64,000 nucleotides of DNA from Trematomus loennbergii (GCA_012861695.1 JAAOOA010000125.1:611844-675843); one strand, 5' to 3'. Positions 47,530 through 59,060 are shown, numbered from the stretch's first letter. Made by a program: numbers and translations. Notes: generated from the letters alone by a model not told the origin.

Positions 47530-47658
47530 CACTATATTTCTGTTGATCTGGGTTATTGTGTTGCACTGTTGGAGGAGCCTGTGACCTAAGATGTTCATTG
47601 TCATAACTACACTAGCTATGTTCGTATGACAAAATAAAAAACCTTGAACCTTGAGGCT
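47530..47658 (+). mobile_element. LINE 3' tail fragment
   Basis: Shares ggaggagc-tg-gacctaagat with the tail of the LINE at 38800-38835, and ends aataaaaaaccttgaacc, the plus-strand form of the tail at 18486. It is a short, 5'-truncated LINE insertion inside H3. Confidence 0.65.
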
Positions 47659-47998
47659 GTGTCTTTCAGACAAACCATCATAATCATATTATTTTATGCT
47701 GTGGATACTTTAGCCTCCATCCATGTTAACAATTTTTTACACTTGCATTTATGAATATAGTTCTGTTGTGTTTTACACTTTTGTATTTATGTTTATAGTT
47801 TGCTTTGATATTTGCTTAATTTATTAGATTATTATTATTATGGGGGCAGTACTGGTGCTTGAAATTCAAATATTTACTAAATAGTCAATTCTGATAACAT
47901 TTTTTTGGTTTAAATAATTTGACAAACACATGTATGTGAAAAAGAAAAGATGTATTTATGTTCAATACAATACAATGAATATTTAGGTATTACATTAT

Positions 47999-48862
47999 TA
48001 AGGCTGTCAAGTTAACGCGTTAATAACGCGTTAACGCAAAAAAAAAATTAACGCCACTAATTATTTTAACGCGATTAACGCATGTGTATTTTTTGTCCTC
48101 GGCCGCCCCGTAGTTTCAGAGCGCATCGAGTTTAAAATACCATCTACGTGCTGATGCTGACAGCCCCGCTCCTGCCGCCCGCTTGTGGCAGACCACACTT
48201 CCACGCTCACTGGCAGGCCCGGACTGGCCATCGGGAGGACCGGGAGGGAGTGTGTATGTGTGGCGCGACTCGCGCGAGCGAGGCACACCTTACGTGTTGT
48301 TGTTGTTAGCATCTGGTGCTAGCTAGCTGCGCTAACGAATATAAGGAGCTGTTTCAATGACATTTCGCCGACAACTGCGCCGAGCACTTGACTTTATGCA
48401 GGTAGCCAGACAGTGGGACATTGTACGAAAAGTCAGCGCACTCAGCACGGATAGTACGCGCTACATGATTGCAGCGTCCAGGCAGCACACGTTCGAGCAT
48501 ATATGCCTTGAGCGGCACATAGCTCCAATGTATGAGGTGTGAACACACACACACACACACACAGTATTATTGTATGAGAGAGGTTCCAGGTTGAATTGAG
48601 GCGAATATTTGTAATGTTCAGAGGTTGTTGTGTTTAATATTCATGAGAATATTTGTCATTGTTCAAATGATAATAAACAAACATATAAAGCATATTTGTC
48701 CTCTCATATGTTGATAAGAGTATTAAAAACTTGAAAAATATCCCTCTAAGGTACATTTAGAACAGATAAAAAATGTGCGATTAATTTGCGATTAATCGCG
48801 ATTAACTATGGACAATCATGCGATTAATCGCGATTAAATATTTTAATCGACTGACAGCCCTA
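47999..48862. mobile_element. 864-bp non-autonomous hAT nested in H3
   Basis: Flanked by the perfect 8-bp duplication tacattat (47991-47998, 48863-48870). The ends are taaggctgtcaa and ctgacagcccta. Subterminal repeats are striking: ttaacgcg and cgcgattaa occur several times on each side (48015-48080 and 48780-48845). There is no transposase. The family (gggctgtcaagttaacgcg type) is well known in vertebrates. Confidence 0.92.
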
Positions 48863-49124
48863 TACATTATACATTCTAGGTATTCAGGTAGTGCATCAGA
48901 CCCTCTCGTATGTCCCTGCCCTCCTCTGCACCTTGTAGGTTTTGGAGATGGAACAATCACATTCCACCACTCGGTAGCGCGGTCGGTAACTTCTGAAATA
49001 CACAAACAAAAGCATACATATTTTAATACGTAAAAGTGGTAGCTACAATTAATTAAATACTTGAAATACTTTGGTCGTATAGGGAGCGTGAGCCTAAACA
49101 CATTGCTAGTTAGCGAACGTTAGC

Positions 49125-49364
49125 TTACCAAGTAGCATTGTAGTTAGTAGTGATTCGAGTCGTCCTGTAGTCTCTGCGGCGTAGGAGGACTGCCCGAACT
49201 CTCGCGTCAGCTTCTTCTATACCTCGTCTTGCTATACGTCGCCTCTTTCGAAACAACTCTTGTCTATTTCTTGTGATAATAAACCACACAGCAAAAAACA
49301 AGCAAACGATCGCTTTCACATCGCCACAGCCTCCATTGTTGTGTCGCATTGAAGATGACGTCAC
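49125..49364 (-). pseudogene. Small Arg-rich exon of H3 (transposase exon 1 candidate)
   Basis: The minus-strand frame encodes a hydrophobic run (AIVCLFFAVWFIITR) followed by RKRRRIARRG and RVRAVLLRRRDY. It sits just inside the right terminus of H3, facing inward, mirroring the layout of H1 and H2. Many Harbinger transposases begin with a short hydrophobic and arginine-rich exon, so exon 1 is the likely identity. No DDE exons follow. The alternative is an unrelated short ORF. Confidence 0.5.
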
Positions 49365-49809
49365 GGCAGTTTTAAGCAGCGTCGCTCCGCCTACACTGCG
49401 TTACTATAGATACTACCCCAGTTCCTAAACTGTAATGGAAACGTGCCATAAAGTGAGCTGGTCCTAACGAGGCCAATCGCGGCCCAGCCATACCGAGCGG
49501 GGCCGAGCGAGGCCGTGTAGTGGAAACGCGCCATAAGAGCCCCGGCGCTTTTAACCCCGGGCACTTAGTACAGATCGCGTTCACACCGGAGTACTTTTCC
49601 CTGAGGGAAGATTACGCAAATGAGTCGCTGACGTCACTTCTTCTTCTTCTGCTTTGGCTTTACTGGCAGGCCACAAACCACTTCACGGCGAGTACAGTAG
49701 GTGGCGGTATGCACCTTAAAGTTGTTTGCAATCCGCTACAAAACAAGAGAAGAAGAAGAAGAAAAACTTCCCGCGTATACTGTCTGTTGTTTACCTTCCG
49801 ACCTCAGAC

Positions 49810-50073
49810 ATGATGGAGATGGAGTCGACTGAAGTTGTGCTGTTTGTGCTCATGTTATACAGCTTTGTAACTTCGTTAATGCGGCCTGAGCCAGAGCCTG
49901 AGCCTGAGCCTATTAGGCGTCCGACACAAATCCGGAGCCGCCACACGTCGAATGCTATAATCGCAAAGTTTCTTCAGCATCAAAGGCAGTTCAAAAGCCT
50001 TAGGAAAAGGATTGGCCGACGGAAAGCACACATGATTGCCATGTTTCACCGTAGGATGGCTGATGACGATTAG
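49810..50073 (+). pseudogene. Small Arg-rich exon of H1 (transposase exon 1 candidate)
   Basis: An 87-codon frame from the first ATG: MMEMESTEVVLFVLMLYSF (hydrophobic), PEPEPEPEPIRRP, then LRKRIGRRKAHMIAMFHRRM. The H2 copy (55633-55890, minus strand) is nearly the same but has fewer PE repeats. The frame is kept open in both copies, which argues it was coding when they spread. By position and composition it is probably the N-terminal exon of the Harbinger transposase, whose catalytic exons are missing here. Confidence 0.5.
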
Positions 50074-50079
50074 CAAGAT

Positions 50080-50845
50080 ACAGGATCTGTTTAATCGCCA
50101 TGTCGGTTTTCTTTATTGCACTCTCAAGACATAACATTAAATAGAAATATTTTAAATGTAACTAAAGTGTCAGTTGTACTATATAATAACAGTAATAACA
50201 ATATAAAATAAACTGTCCCAAGTGTAGGGATAGTCTCAGCAGCAAACCCACCTTAATGATATATAATATATATATATCTTCCTGAGACCCACTGCATCCG
50301 TCTGCCATAAACACTATGGAAACATACATGTTAGTTGTGGCCCATAGTGGACTCCATGTTGTGTTGTGTGAAATGGGGGGAATTAAAAGTTTAGGTCAAA
50401 TAATATTTAAAATTATATAAATTATCATATTTGTGTATGTGCCGCTGCCATTCCCCCAAGGTTGCAACATTGATGATAAATAAATGACAAATAAAGCTTT
50501 GCCAGTTTATAACCGATGAAACATGATGGTATCAGAATAATCATTTACATGTGATGTATAGGATGCTACGTCGGTTTTCTTTATTGCACTCTCAAGACAT
50601 AACATTAAATAGAACAATTTTAAATGTAAATAAAGTGTCAGTTGTACATGTCAGTAAACATTATATATAAAATAAAGTGATAACAGTAATAACAATATCA
50701 AATAAACTGTCCCAGGTGTAGGGATAGTCTCAGCAGCATACACACCTTAGTGCAAAGTTGTGTGTCGTGTGTCAGTATTTACAAAAACTATACCAAATAA
50801 ACTGTCCCAGGTGTAGGCATAGGCTCAGCAGCAGACATTAACAGT
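50080..50845. repeat. Internal tandem duplication in H1
   Basis: The phrase tcggttttctttattgcact starts at 50104 and 50572 (468 bp apart). Each is followed by ctcaagacataacattaaat and, further on, by aaactgtcccaggtgtaggg. A third partial copy follows (about 50795). H2 has the same kind of duplication in reverse orientation (54900-55620), with a unit near 548 bp. Confidence 0.85.
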
Positions 50846-50850
50846 GGCAA

Positions 50851-52434
50851 CTAAAGGGAGGAAGACCTGTTGGCTTTCACGAGCTGGGAAAGCACTTCCA
50901 GAAACCCATTATTAAATGCAGTTTGTCGCTCATCCTGCCGCTCCTGGCGCCGCTCGCGCTGCGCCAACGCTTCCTCATGGCGCAGCGCCCACACTTCATC
51001 CTGGTGCTGCTGGCGCTCCATCTGCTGCTTGAACACTTCTGCCTGGCGCTTCATCGAGGTGAGCATCTTGTCCTCCGTTTCCTGGGCCTTGGTGAACTGC
51101 ACCATCTGATCTCCACGCAGCGACTCATTCACCACGGCACGCCGGTCCTCCAACGCCTGGACGGTCTCAAAGAAAAGTGCATCCTGTGTCCGCTTTCCTA
51201 AGAGGGGAAAATAAGTAAGATACAAGATCAACAACCAGAGACAATACATCATGTATTTTTTAGCTGCCCGGATTATAACAGACAAAGACTCATTCTGAAA
51301 ACTGCACTGGAACAACTCAACATCAAGGACATGGATTTCAAGTCAATATATGAAAGTAAATCAAGAAATGAAGCAAACAAGCTGATCTTCAAATTCTTCA
51401 AAAGCACTGGTCTGAGGACAAGGATTTAATAAAAACATTTAATAAATCAACAGTAGGTGGCGATATATGCTCCAAGTGGAAGCGATTTCTTACCGGAAGT
51501 CATGTGACCTCTAGCCCGGATGTTTACAATGTTTGTGAGAGAGTAAAAAGGCGCGAAAATGTGGAAATGCCGGTCTAGGCGAATACGTTTTCACGCTGTT
51601 TCATAATTGTACCAAGAAGGAAATAAACATGATTGTGAACATCAGTTCCATGCGTAACGTTCTTTCAAGACAAAGTTGCAGTGTGTGTACCTTTGCGTTT
51701 GGTTGCTGGTAAGGGAGACGAGCAAGCGCTCTGATCTTCAAGGCAAAGCTTGCTTGTTTCCAATCCCAAGAGTTGATGATTTTCCTCGCCTGAAACACAC
51801 GATTAGTGCCATCAGTTAGTGAAGCAAATTACAGAAACACTGCACAGTTATTCACAAGTCAAAACGTTTTCATAGCGGCCGAGAATATCTAGCTAGCTAG
51901 ATGTTATTAGCCAGCTCGGGGCCAGTGTTAGCTAGTTCAGCCTAGCATGGCTAGCTTGATCTACTGAGCAAATAAAAGTACATCTGAGACCATTATTGTG
52001 CAGATTAAAACCCCAGTGCATGTAGTTGCTTTTACCTTCGTCGTGGTCGCCCTCTAAATCCGCCGTTGGAGCGGCCTCCAATACCATACTGCCCGAATCA
52101 AGGCTCGATGCTGTACCGGAGATGAAGGTCTGTGGCTTAGCAAAGCATCCAAGCGGTCGTACCATTTACTGGTCTTCCAGTCGTTACCACTTTTATTATT
52201 CCAGTCTTTAATTTTGTTGTAGTCCTGCCGGAGTTCCTTTATTTTTAGCCGGCATGCCATGGCGCTGTGCAAGATTCCCATCTCAAGCAACTTCTTCGAA
52301 CAACGATCGAACATCTTCGAGTTGGGTACTGGCTTCAGTAGCATTCCCTGGGTCGCGTCCTCGGCGTAGATGTCCAGAAGCGCTGATACCTCCTCATCAC
52401 TTTATCGCTCCGATGATTTCCTGATGTTTGCCAT
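50851..52434 (-). pseudogene. Myb/SANT-like protein gene of H1, three exons
   Basis: Exon 1 (52434-52036) starts MANIRK and encodes the trihelix-type domain (DEEVSALLDIYAED, RLKIKELRQDYNKIKDW, WYDRLDALLSHRPSS). It is spoiled by a stop at the first tryptophan position (about 52400) and a frameshift near 52120. Exon 2 is 51789-51692. Exon 3 (51197-50851) encodes a charged helix (KRQAEVFKQQMERQQHQDEV, REEALAQ-type repeats) and ends FLEVLSQLVKANRSSSL. Donors gtaaaa and gtacac and acceptors tttcag and cttag are visible. This is the accessory DNA-binding gene of Harbinger elements. H2 carries a shorter copy. Confidence 0.75.
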
Positions 52435-53235
52435 AACTGCGTTAAAAAACAAACTACTCGGTGCGCTGGGTTTTTGTAGCGAGGAAAAACAATGGCGGCT
52501 CTACAAAACATTTTCACAGTTGTACGGGGCGTGGTTTGCAATTCGCCCAGCCAATCAGCACTGGGGCACTTTTCACCCACAGGAAAGTACGATCTCTCAG
52601 CGGGCTCTAAAAATGGGGGTAAAAGTTCCCCAGATTAAGTACGATTTTTGGTGTGAACGCGACATAAGGGGTACTAACGGAACTAAACGCGAAAAGTACG
52701 GTGAAAAGTACTCCGGTGTGAACGCGGCTATTGTTCTGAATGAGAGATGAACCTCTTACATGTGAACGTTTTGTTGAAGAACCGTAACAGATATCGGTGA
52801 AATTTCAAAGCGTGAAGCATCTCAAGGACCTTGAGTATTTGAAGTGTGCTTTTTGTGTACTTTCAGGTCAATAATATGGCCTTTTTGGCAGATTAACGAA
52901 AGGTGCTGCTGTGAGGAAATATCAGCCTAAAATTACAATAGCCGCGTTTCACACCGGAGTACTTTCACCGTACTTTTCGCGTTTTAGTTCCGTGAGTACC
53001 CCTTATGTCGCGTTCACACCAAAAATCGTACTTAATCTCGGGTACTTTTACCCCCATTTTTAGAGCCAGCTCAGAGAGCGTACTTTTCTGTGGGTGAAAA
53101 GTGCCCCAGTGCTGATTGGCTGGGCGAATTGCAAACCACGCCCCGTAGAACTGTGGAAATGTTGTGTAGAGCCGCCATTGTTTTGCCTCGCTACAAAATC
53201 CCGACGGAGCGTTGGGTTTGTTTTTGAAAGCAGTT

Positions 53236-54373
53236 ATGGCAAGCATCAAGAAATGATGAGGAGGTGTCGGCGCTTCTGGAGATCTACGCCGAGGACGTGA
53301 CCCAGGGAATGCTACTGAAGCCAGTTCAGTAGCTTTCACTCGACCTGGGAATGTGCACAGCCCCACGGCACACACCGGCTAAAAATAAAGAAACTCGGGC
53401 AGGACTACAAACGGCGGATTCAGTGGCCAACGATGACGACCACGACGAAGGTAAAATCAACTACATGCACTGGGGTTTTAATCTGCACAATAATGGTCTC
53501 AGATGTACTTTTATTTGCTCAGTAGATCAAGCTAGCCATGCTAGGCGGAATAGGCTAACACCGGCCCCGAGCTAGCTACATCTAGCTAGCTAGATATTCT
53601 CTGCTGTATGAAAACGTTTTGACTTGTGAATAACTGTGTAGTGTTTCTGTAATTTGCTTCACTAACTCATGGCACTAATCGTCTGTTTCAGGCGAGGATG
53701 GACAACTCTCGGGATTGGAAACAAGCGAGCTTTGCATTCTAGATCACAGCGCTTCCTCGCCCCCCTTACCAGCAACCAAACGCAAAGGTACACACACTGT
53801 AACTTTGTCTTGAAAGAACGTTACGCATCGAACTGATGTTCACAATCATGTTTATTTCCTTCTTGGTACAATTATGAAACAGCGTGAAAACGTATTCGCC
53901 AAGACCGGCATTTACAAATGTCTCACACAAACATTGTAAACATCAGGGCTAGAGGTCACATGACTTCCGGTACGAAAACTTGCCTCAACAAATTAAACAA
54001 AATTCAAGCATACATGAAGCACAATCCTCCGTGTTTGAACCTCTTAAATCGCTGCATAGCCGATTTATTTGGACTGGATTATCCCAGAGAGGCTAAACAT
54101 TCTTTATAACACAGTTTGAGATTTGTGAAACCTTAATTCTATTTGTGAAAATACCAAAAAAACATTCCTAGTATGTTGTAAAACTACATGGCGACTAAAC
54201 AGATCTTGTATCTTGCTTATTTTCCCCTCATAGGAAAGCGGACACGGGATGCGAATTTCTTTGACACCGCCCAGGCGTTGGAGGACCGGCGTGCCGTGGT
54301 GAAAGAGTCTATGCACGGGGATCAGATGGTGCTGTTCACCAAGGCCCAGGAAACGGAGGACAAGATGCTCACC
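53236..54373 (+). pseudogene. Myb/SANT-like protein gene of H2 (truncated)
   Basis: Exon 1 starts atggcaagcatcaagaaatg, with two stops soon after. It loses most of the trihelix domain between about 53325 and 53385, and ends at a donor (gaag|gtaaaa, 53450). Exon 2 is 53692-53787. Exon 3 begins 54234 (KRTRDANFFDTAQALEDRRA) and stops matching H1 after KAQETEDKMLT (54373), so the C-terminal helix is gone. It is more damaged than the H1 copy. Confidence 0.7.
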
Positions 54374-55632
54374 AGTTCATTTTATATTATTGTTATTACT
54401 GTTATTATATAGTCTTGATACAACTGACACTTTATTTTATATTGATAATGTTAATTTACATGTACAACTTCTATTTTATTTACATTAAAAATGTGAACTT
54501 CTATTTACTGTTAAACAGATCCTGTATCTTGCTTATTTCTCCTGACACTTTATCTTTAGTGACCGTAGCATCCTATACATCACATGCAAGTGATTATTCT
54601 GATACCATCATGTTTCATCGGTTATAAACTGGCAAAGCTTTATTTGTCATTTATTTATCATCAATGTTGCAACCTTGTGGAGGAATGGCAGGGGCACATA
54701 CACAAATATGATAATTTATATAATTTTAAATGTTTTTATGATTGTCCTCTGAGGAGGACATGGGGATTTGCAAACTTTTAATTCCCCCCCCCCATTTTAC
54801 ACAACACAAAATGGAGTCCACTATGGGCCGAAACTAACATGTATGTTTGCATAGTGTTTATGGCAGACGGATGCAGTGGGTCTCAGGAAGATATATAATA
54901 AAGGTGGGTTTGCTGCTGAGACTCCCTACAGCTGGGACAGTTTATTTTATATTGTTATTACTGTTATGACTTTATTTTATATATAATGTTTACTGACATG
55001 TACAACTGACACTTTATTTACATTTAAAATTGTTCTATTTAATGTTATGTCTTGAGAGTGCAATAAAGAAAACCGACATGGCGATTAAGCTTATTTCTCC
55101 TGACACTTTATCTTTTGTGACCTGTGTAGCATCCTATACATCACATGTAAGTGATTATTCTGATACCATCATGTTTCATCGGTTATAAACTGGCAAAGCT
55201 TTATTTGTCATTTATTTATCATCAATGTTGCAACCTTGTGGGGGAATGGCAGGGGCACATACACAAATATGATAATTTATATCATTTTAAATATTATTTG
55301 ACCTAAACTTTTAATTCCCCCCCATTTCACACAACACAACATGGAGTCCACTATGGGCCAAAACTAACATGTATGTTTGCATAGTGTTTATGGCAGACGG
55401 ATGCAGTGGGTCTCAGGAAGATATATAATAAAGGTGGGTTTGCTGCTGAGACTCCCTACAGCTGGGACAGTTTATTTTATATTGTTATTACTGTTATTAT
55501 ATAGTACAACTGACACTTTATTTTATATTGACAATGTTTACTGACATGTACAACTGACACTTTAGTTACATTTAAAATATTTCTATTTAATGTTATGTCT
55601 TGAGAGTGCAATAAAGAAAACCGACATGGCGA

Positions 55633-55890
55633 TTAAACAGATCCTGTATCAGCCATCCTACGGTGAAACATGGCAATCATGTGTGCTTTCCGTCGGCCAA
55701 TCCTTTTCCTAAAGCTTTTGAACTGCCTTTGATGCTGAAGAAACTTTGCGATTATAGCATTCGACGTGTGGCGGCTCCGGATTTTTGTCGGACGCCTAAT
55801 AGGCTCAGGCTCTGGCCGCATTAACGAAGTTACACAGCTGTATAACATGAGCACAAACAGCACAACTCCAGTCGACTCCATCTCCATCAT
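55633..55890 (-). pseudogene. Small Arg-rich exon of H2 (transposase exon 1 candidate)
   Basis: Minus-strand frame MMEMESTGVVLFVLMLYSC, PEPEPIRRP, RKRIGRRKAHMIAMFHRRM. It is nearly the same as 49810-50073 in H1 except for two fewer PE pairs and a different C-terminus (ADTGSV). The position just inside the terminus matches H1 and H3. Confidence 0.5.
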
Positions 55891-57132
55891 GTCTGAGGTC
55901 GGAAGGTAAACAACAGACAGTATACGCGGGAAGTTTTTCTTCTTCTTCTTCTCTTGTTTTGTAGCGGATTGCAAACAACTTTAAGGTGCTTACCGCCACC
56001 TACTGTACTGTGAAGTGGTTTGTGGCCTGCCAGTAAAGCCAACGCAGAAGAAGAAGAAGTGACGTCAGCGGCTCATTTGCGTAATCTTCCCTCAGGGAAA
56101 AGTACTCCGGTGTGAACGCGATCTGTACTAAGTGCCCTGGGGTTAAAAGCGCCAGGGCTCTTAGTGCCGGAACTAAGTACAGGAAAGTACTTGGTGTGAA
56201 CGCGGCTAATGGGCTTTAATGGAGACATGTTGAAAGTTTTTGTCACTTCATGCCCTCAAGAGGCATTTTGTTTAATTATTTTTGCTTAATTATTTGTCAT
56301 TTTTAAGCTACGAGATGTTTTCCTACGTTTGTCATGAAAAATGATGTCTCAGGAATGTAGGGTTTGGGAATTATGGCAGTTTAAAAAAAATATGAAGGCA
56401 AATTTCAAGATTTCCTACACTCTAGCTGTGACATCACGCACTCTAGTTAATGTTAAAATCTGAAGAAGGCCTCTGTACCAAGGTCTGAACAATGTTTAAT
56501 ATCTCTAAAAGTAAGAATCAGATTTAAAAGTTGTATTACACGAATAATGTCAGAAAGATGTGTAACATTTTAAAGTTGGAATGAGGTTTCTGAGTGAAAG
56601 TATGAATGAACAGTTAGCAGTTGAAGTCGCATGAAGATTGTTCAAGTCTGAAGATTTTCTCCATTGACTTCAATGGTTAAAAATGTGATGAATTATGGGA
56701 TGTATCTCTGGAATTATGAAAGTTATGAATGAGAAAAGTAATAGCAATCGATTCCCGACTGAGCTGAACGTTTTGATGTTTGAACGGAGTTTCTGCGATG
56801 TGGAATGTGGGAGAAGAAGACGGGCAAAATAACGGGCGGAATAAAGATTTTGAAGAACAGATAGTTGGAATGCTGTATCAGCATTCCCACTAAACTACAG
56901 CATGCAATTCCTGAAGAAATTGCTAGTGGGAATGCTTTATGCTGAAAGCTGACGCTAAACTGCTATGCTGAAATGTAATGTGTAAGAAGAAAGTGAAGAA
57001 TTTAGATTGAAATGATACATGAACACTGGGGGCTTGAATGTGTGATGAGAGAAGAAAAGAAAGTAAAAAGGCTTGGAAAAGCAGCAGAACAATTTGAACT
57101 GCAAACTTTTGAACTAACTTGATGGTGAATGA

Positions 57133-57235
57133 TCTGTCCCATGCCAACGGGAATGTGGGTAAAATAACGGCGGAATCAAGATTTTGAATAACATATAGTG
57201 GGAATGCTGTATCAGCATCCCGGAGGAATCTGCGG
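57133..57235 (+). repeat. Repeat X, partial unit 3
   Basis: Starts tctgtcccatgccaacgg, matching the beginning of units 1 and 2. It then jumps to the hairpin region (ggaatgctg-tat-cagcatccc, 57201-57221), so most of the unit is deleted. The array ends here. Confidence 0.75.
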
Positions 57236-57344
57236 CCGCGAGCATGGTGTTATTTTTTTATATATTATAATGGGCGCGAGCTGTGTGCTCGAGTCTTCCT
57301 GCCTGTCGGCTGAACTCTGCTGCTCCGCGATGAGGGTCTAACTT

Positions 57345-57835
57345 CAGCAGCTTGAGTAAAAGTAGAAGTACCAGAGTGTAGGAATACTCTGTTACAGTAA
57401 AAGTCCTGCATTCAAAATGTTCCTCAAGTAAAGTAGAAAAGTATTCTCATCTAAATATAGTTAAAGTAGCGACAGTAAAGTAGTCATTGTGCAGATTGGT
57501 CCATTTCAGAATAATATATATGATATGTTTTATAATGATTGATCATGAAAGTGTTCTCAAAGCTGGTAAAGGTGCAGCTAGTTTGAATGACTTTGTATAC
57601 TGCAGGGTAGCTTGTGAATTTACTCCAGGTGGAACTAAAGTCTGATTTAACACTTGATTATATTTCACATCATTCATCCACATCTGTAAAGTAACTAAAG
57701 CTATTAAATACATGTAGCGGAGTCAAAGTACACCATTTACCTCTGAACTGTAGTGGAGTAGACAAAGTAGGAAACATTTACATACTTAAGTAAAGTACAA
57801 GTATCTCAAAATTGTAAGTATAGTACTTGTTGAGT
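57345..57835. mobile_element. 'acttaagtaaagtac' MITE family copy
   Basis: Contains agtaccagagtgtaggaata, gtcctgcattcaaaatgtt and catacttaagtaaagtacaa, recognised from a MITE very abundant in percomorph fish. No coding. The end structure is diverged, and the same family ends at 12116. Confidence 0.75.
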
Positions 57836-58060
57836 TTATGAACTTAGTTAACTGACTGCTACACAATTAAAATAAATGCTTTTTATATATTTCTATTAGA
57901 TCGAATTCATTGTATCATTGTTTTATTAAACGCTGTTATCTTGTGAATAAGCTTCCTGGACTCTTTTCAGCTAATCCTACCTCAGGGCTAAATACCCTAC
58001 ATATCACACACAGATTAACAATAAAGTTGACTTTGATTTGACTTTTGATATGGGTCCTAT
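57836..58060 (+). mobile_element. Possible LINE 3' tail
   Basis: Ends caataaagttgactttgatt, the plus-strand counterpart of the LINE tail at 12965. The body is short and uninformative. Confidence 0.4.
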
Positions 58061-58302
58061 CCTTTAAACACCACACGTTCACCAGGAAAAGCAATGCTGT
58101 GAGAAAAGTAATAAAAAAAGGTCATATTGTGGCAAATCAGTTTTTCCGTCTTCTTTCCTAAATATTCAAATTGATGAAGTCAGGGAGCACTGAGAACATG
58201 TTAGCACTGAACCCCACAGAACTCAGTGGGAGAACACACTCACCTGACACACACTCACCTGACACACACTCACCTTTATTGTCCCAGATCAGCAGCAGTG
58301 AT

Positions 58303-58415
58303 CCCCCTCCCCCCCCCCCCCCCCCCCCCCCCCCAAAATGCCAGGCACTGAACTTCAGGCTGCACCAGTGGAAAGCTATTGGAGGGGGGGTGGAAGTGGA
58401 CGGGCAGATGTTGGA

Positions 58416-58486
<71 letters not shown>

Positions 58487-58530
58487 CTGTCTCAACTCTC
58501 AGAGGAACGTTTCACTCCCCCCCCCCCCCC
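58303..58530. repeat. Poly-C tracts flanking a (TG)n microsatellite
   Basis: C-rich 58303-58334, tg repeats 58419-58485 with one ttt interruption, and C run 58517-58530. Frames through here (poly-Pro, poly-Cys/Val) are artefacts. Confidence 0.97.
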
Positions 58531-58779
58531 ACTGTCGCTGCTGGCATCACCCGCGGTGACAAAGGCTCTATTGGCACCCTAGGGTGAAGGGTGGTGTGTG
58601 TGGAGGGGCTGGGCTGAAGAGTGTGTGGTGGGGGGGCTTACCTCTGTGTGTGTGCACACATGCACCACACAATGCACAGTGCACAAACTAAAAATAAAAA
58701 TAAACAGTGGGATGGATGAGGCTTAGACCCAGAGACCGAGACACACACACACAAAACACACACACTAATATTATCCTCT

Positions 58780-59060
58780 AACAATTTATCATCACTAGTT
58801 TTGCCTCTTCCGTAATAACGCTCAGTCTGTGAGTTAGTGCAGTATTAGCTTTATTCCCCTAACATGCAAAATATTCATTGACTCCATTTAATTTGAGTGT
58901 AACATAAATGCTTATTATGCCTCTGAATCACAACTAAATTAAAGCAAGCTAATTATGGTTAACAGGGGGAAAAAGTCAGCTGCATAATTATAATTTTAGG
59001 GAGACCCATATTACAAATCACCTACCTCTCAAACTTGTTTTCCCTTAACTCACACTGCAG
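58780..59060. promoter_or_regulatory. Strong candidate conserved noncoding element
   Basis: Unique AT-rich block with agctaattatggttaacag, tgcataattataatttta and aacatgcaaaatattcattg. Dense homeodomain-like cores and an HNF1-like gttaac. No repeats or coding signal. It resembles conserved enhancers in texture. Confidence 0.38.

Larger units (their letters stand above)
46192..49533. mobile_element. Harbinger-type element H3 nested in H1
   Basis: The ends tggcgcgtttccactaca and tgtagtggaaacgcgcca are perfectly inverted. Flanked by TAA on both sides (46189-46191, 49534-49536), the usual Harbinger target. H2 has the empty site in reverse orientation (ggctcttagtgcc, about 56157-56169). Genes: Myb/SANT-like exons on the plus strand at the left, and a small exon on the minus strand at the right. 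It contains a hAT (47999-48862) and a LINE tail piece (47530-47658). Confidence 0.9.
46145..52729. mobile_element. Harbinger-type element H1 (contains H3)
   Basis: The ends agccgcgttcacacc and ggtgtgaacgcggct are inverted. The flanks are aat (46142-46144) and att (52730-52732), against att in unit 1. The 3-bp target duplication and the two-gene layout fit PIF/Harbinger. Near the left end is a small plus-strand exon (49810-50073). At the right end is a minus-strand Myb/SANT-like gene (50851-52434). No DDE transposase exon is present. Without the nested H3 it is about 3.24 kb, close to H2 (3.27 kb), which lies in the opposite orientation. Confidence 0.88.
52940..56207. mobile_element. Harbinger-type element H2, opposite orientation to H1
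   Basis: Perfect aat duplication (52937-52939, 56208-56210), against acaatggg at the empty site in unit 1. The ends agccgcgtttcacacc and ggtgtgaacgcggct are inverted. The Myb-like gene is at the left on the plus strand. The small Arg-rich exon is at the right on the minus strand. Length is 3268 bp. No DDE exons. Only about 207 bp of X separates it from H1. Confidence 0.9.
45655..57132 (+). repeat. Repeat X, unit 2 (interrupted by two Harbinger elements)
   Basis: X sequence occupies 45655-46144, 52730-52939 and 56208-57132, about 1.6 kb in total. It matches unit 1 over its length, including the hairpin (56867-56887). It joins unit 1 head to tail at about 45655 without a gap. A third partial unit starts at 57133. 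Confidence 0.85.

Noticed and set aside
49534..49640. Second Harbinger terminus-like motif near 49580-49605 (tcgcgttcacaccggagtac)
   Set aside because: It resembles the H1 end, but matches the subterminal repeat also seen in H2 near 56105-56125. It is part of H1, not a separate element.
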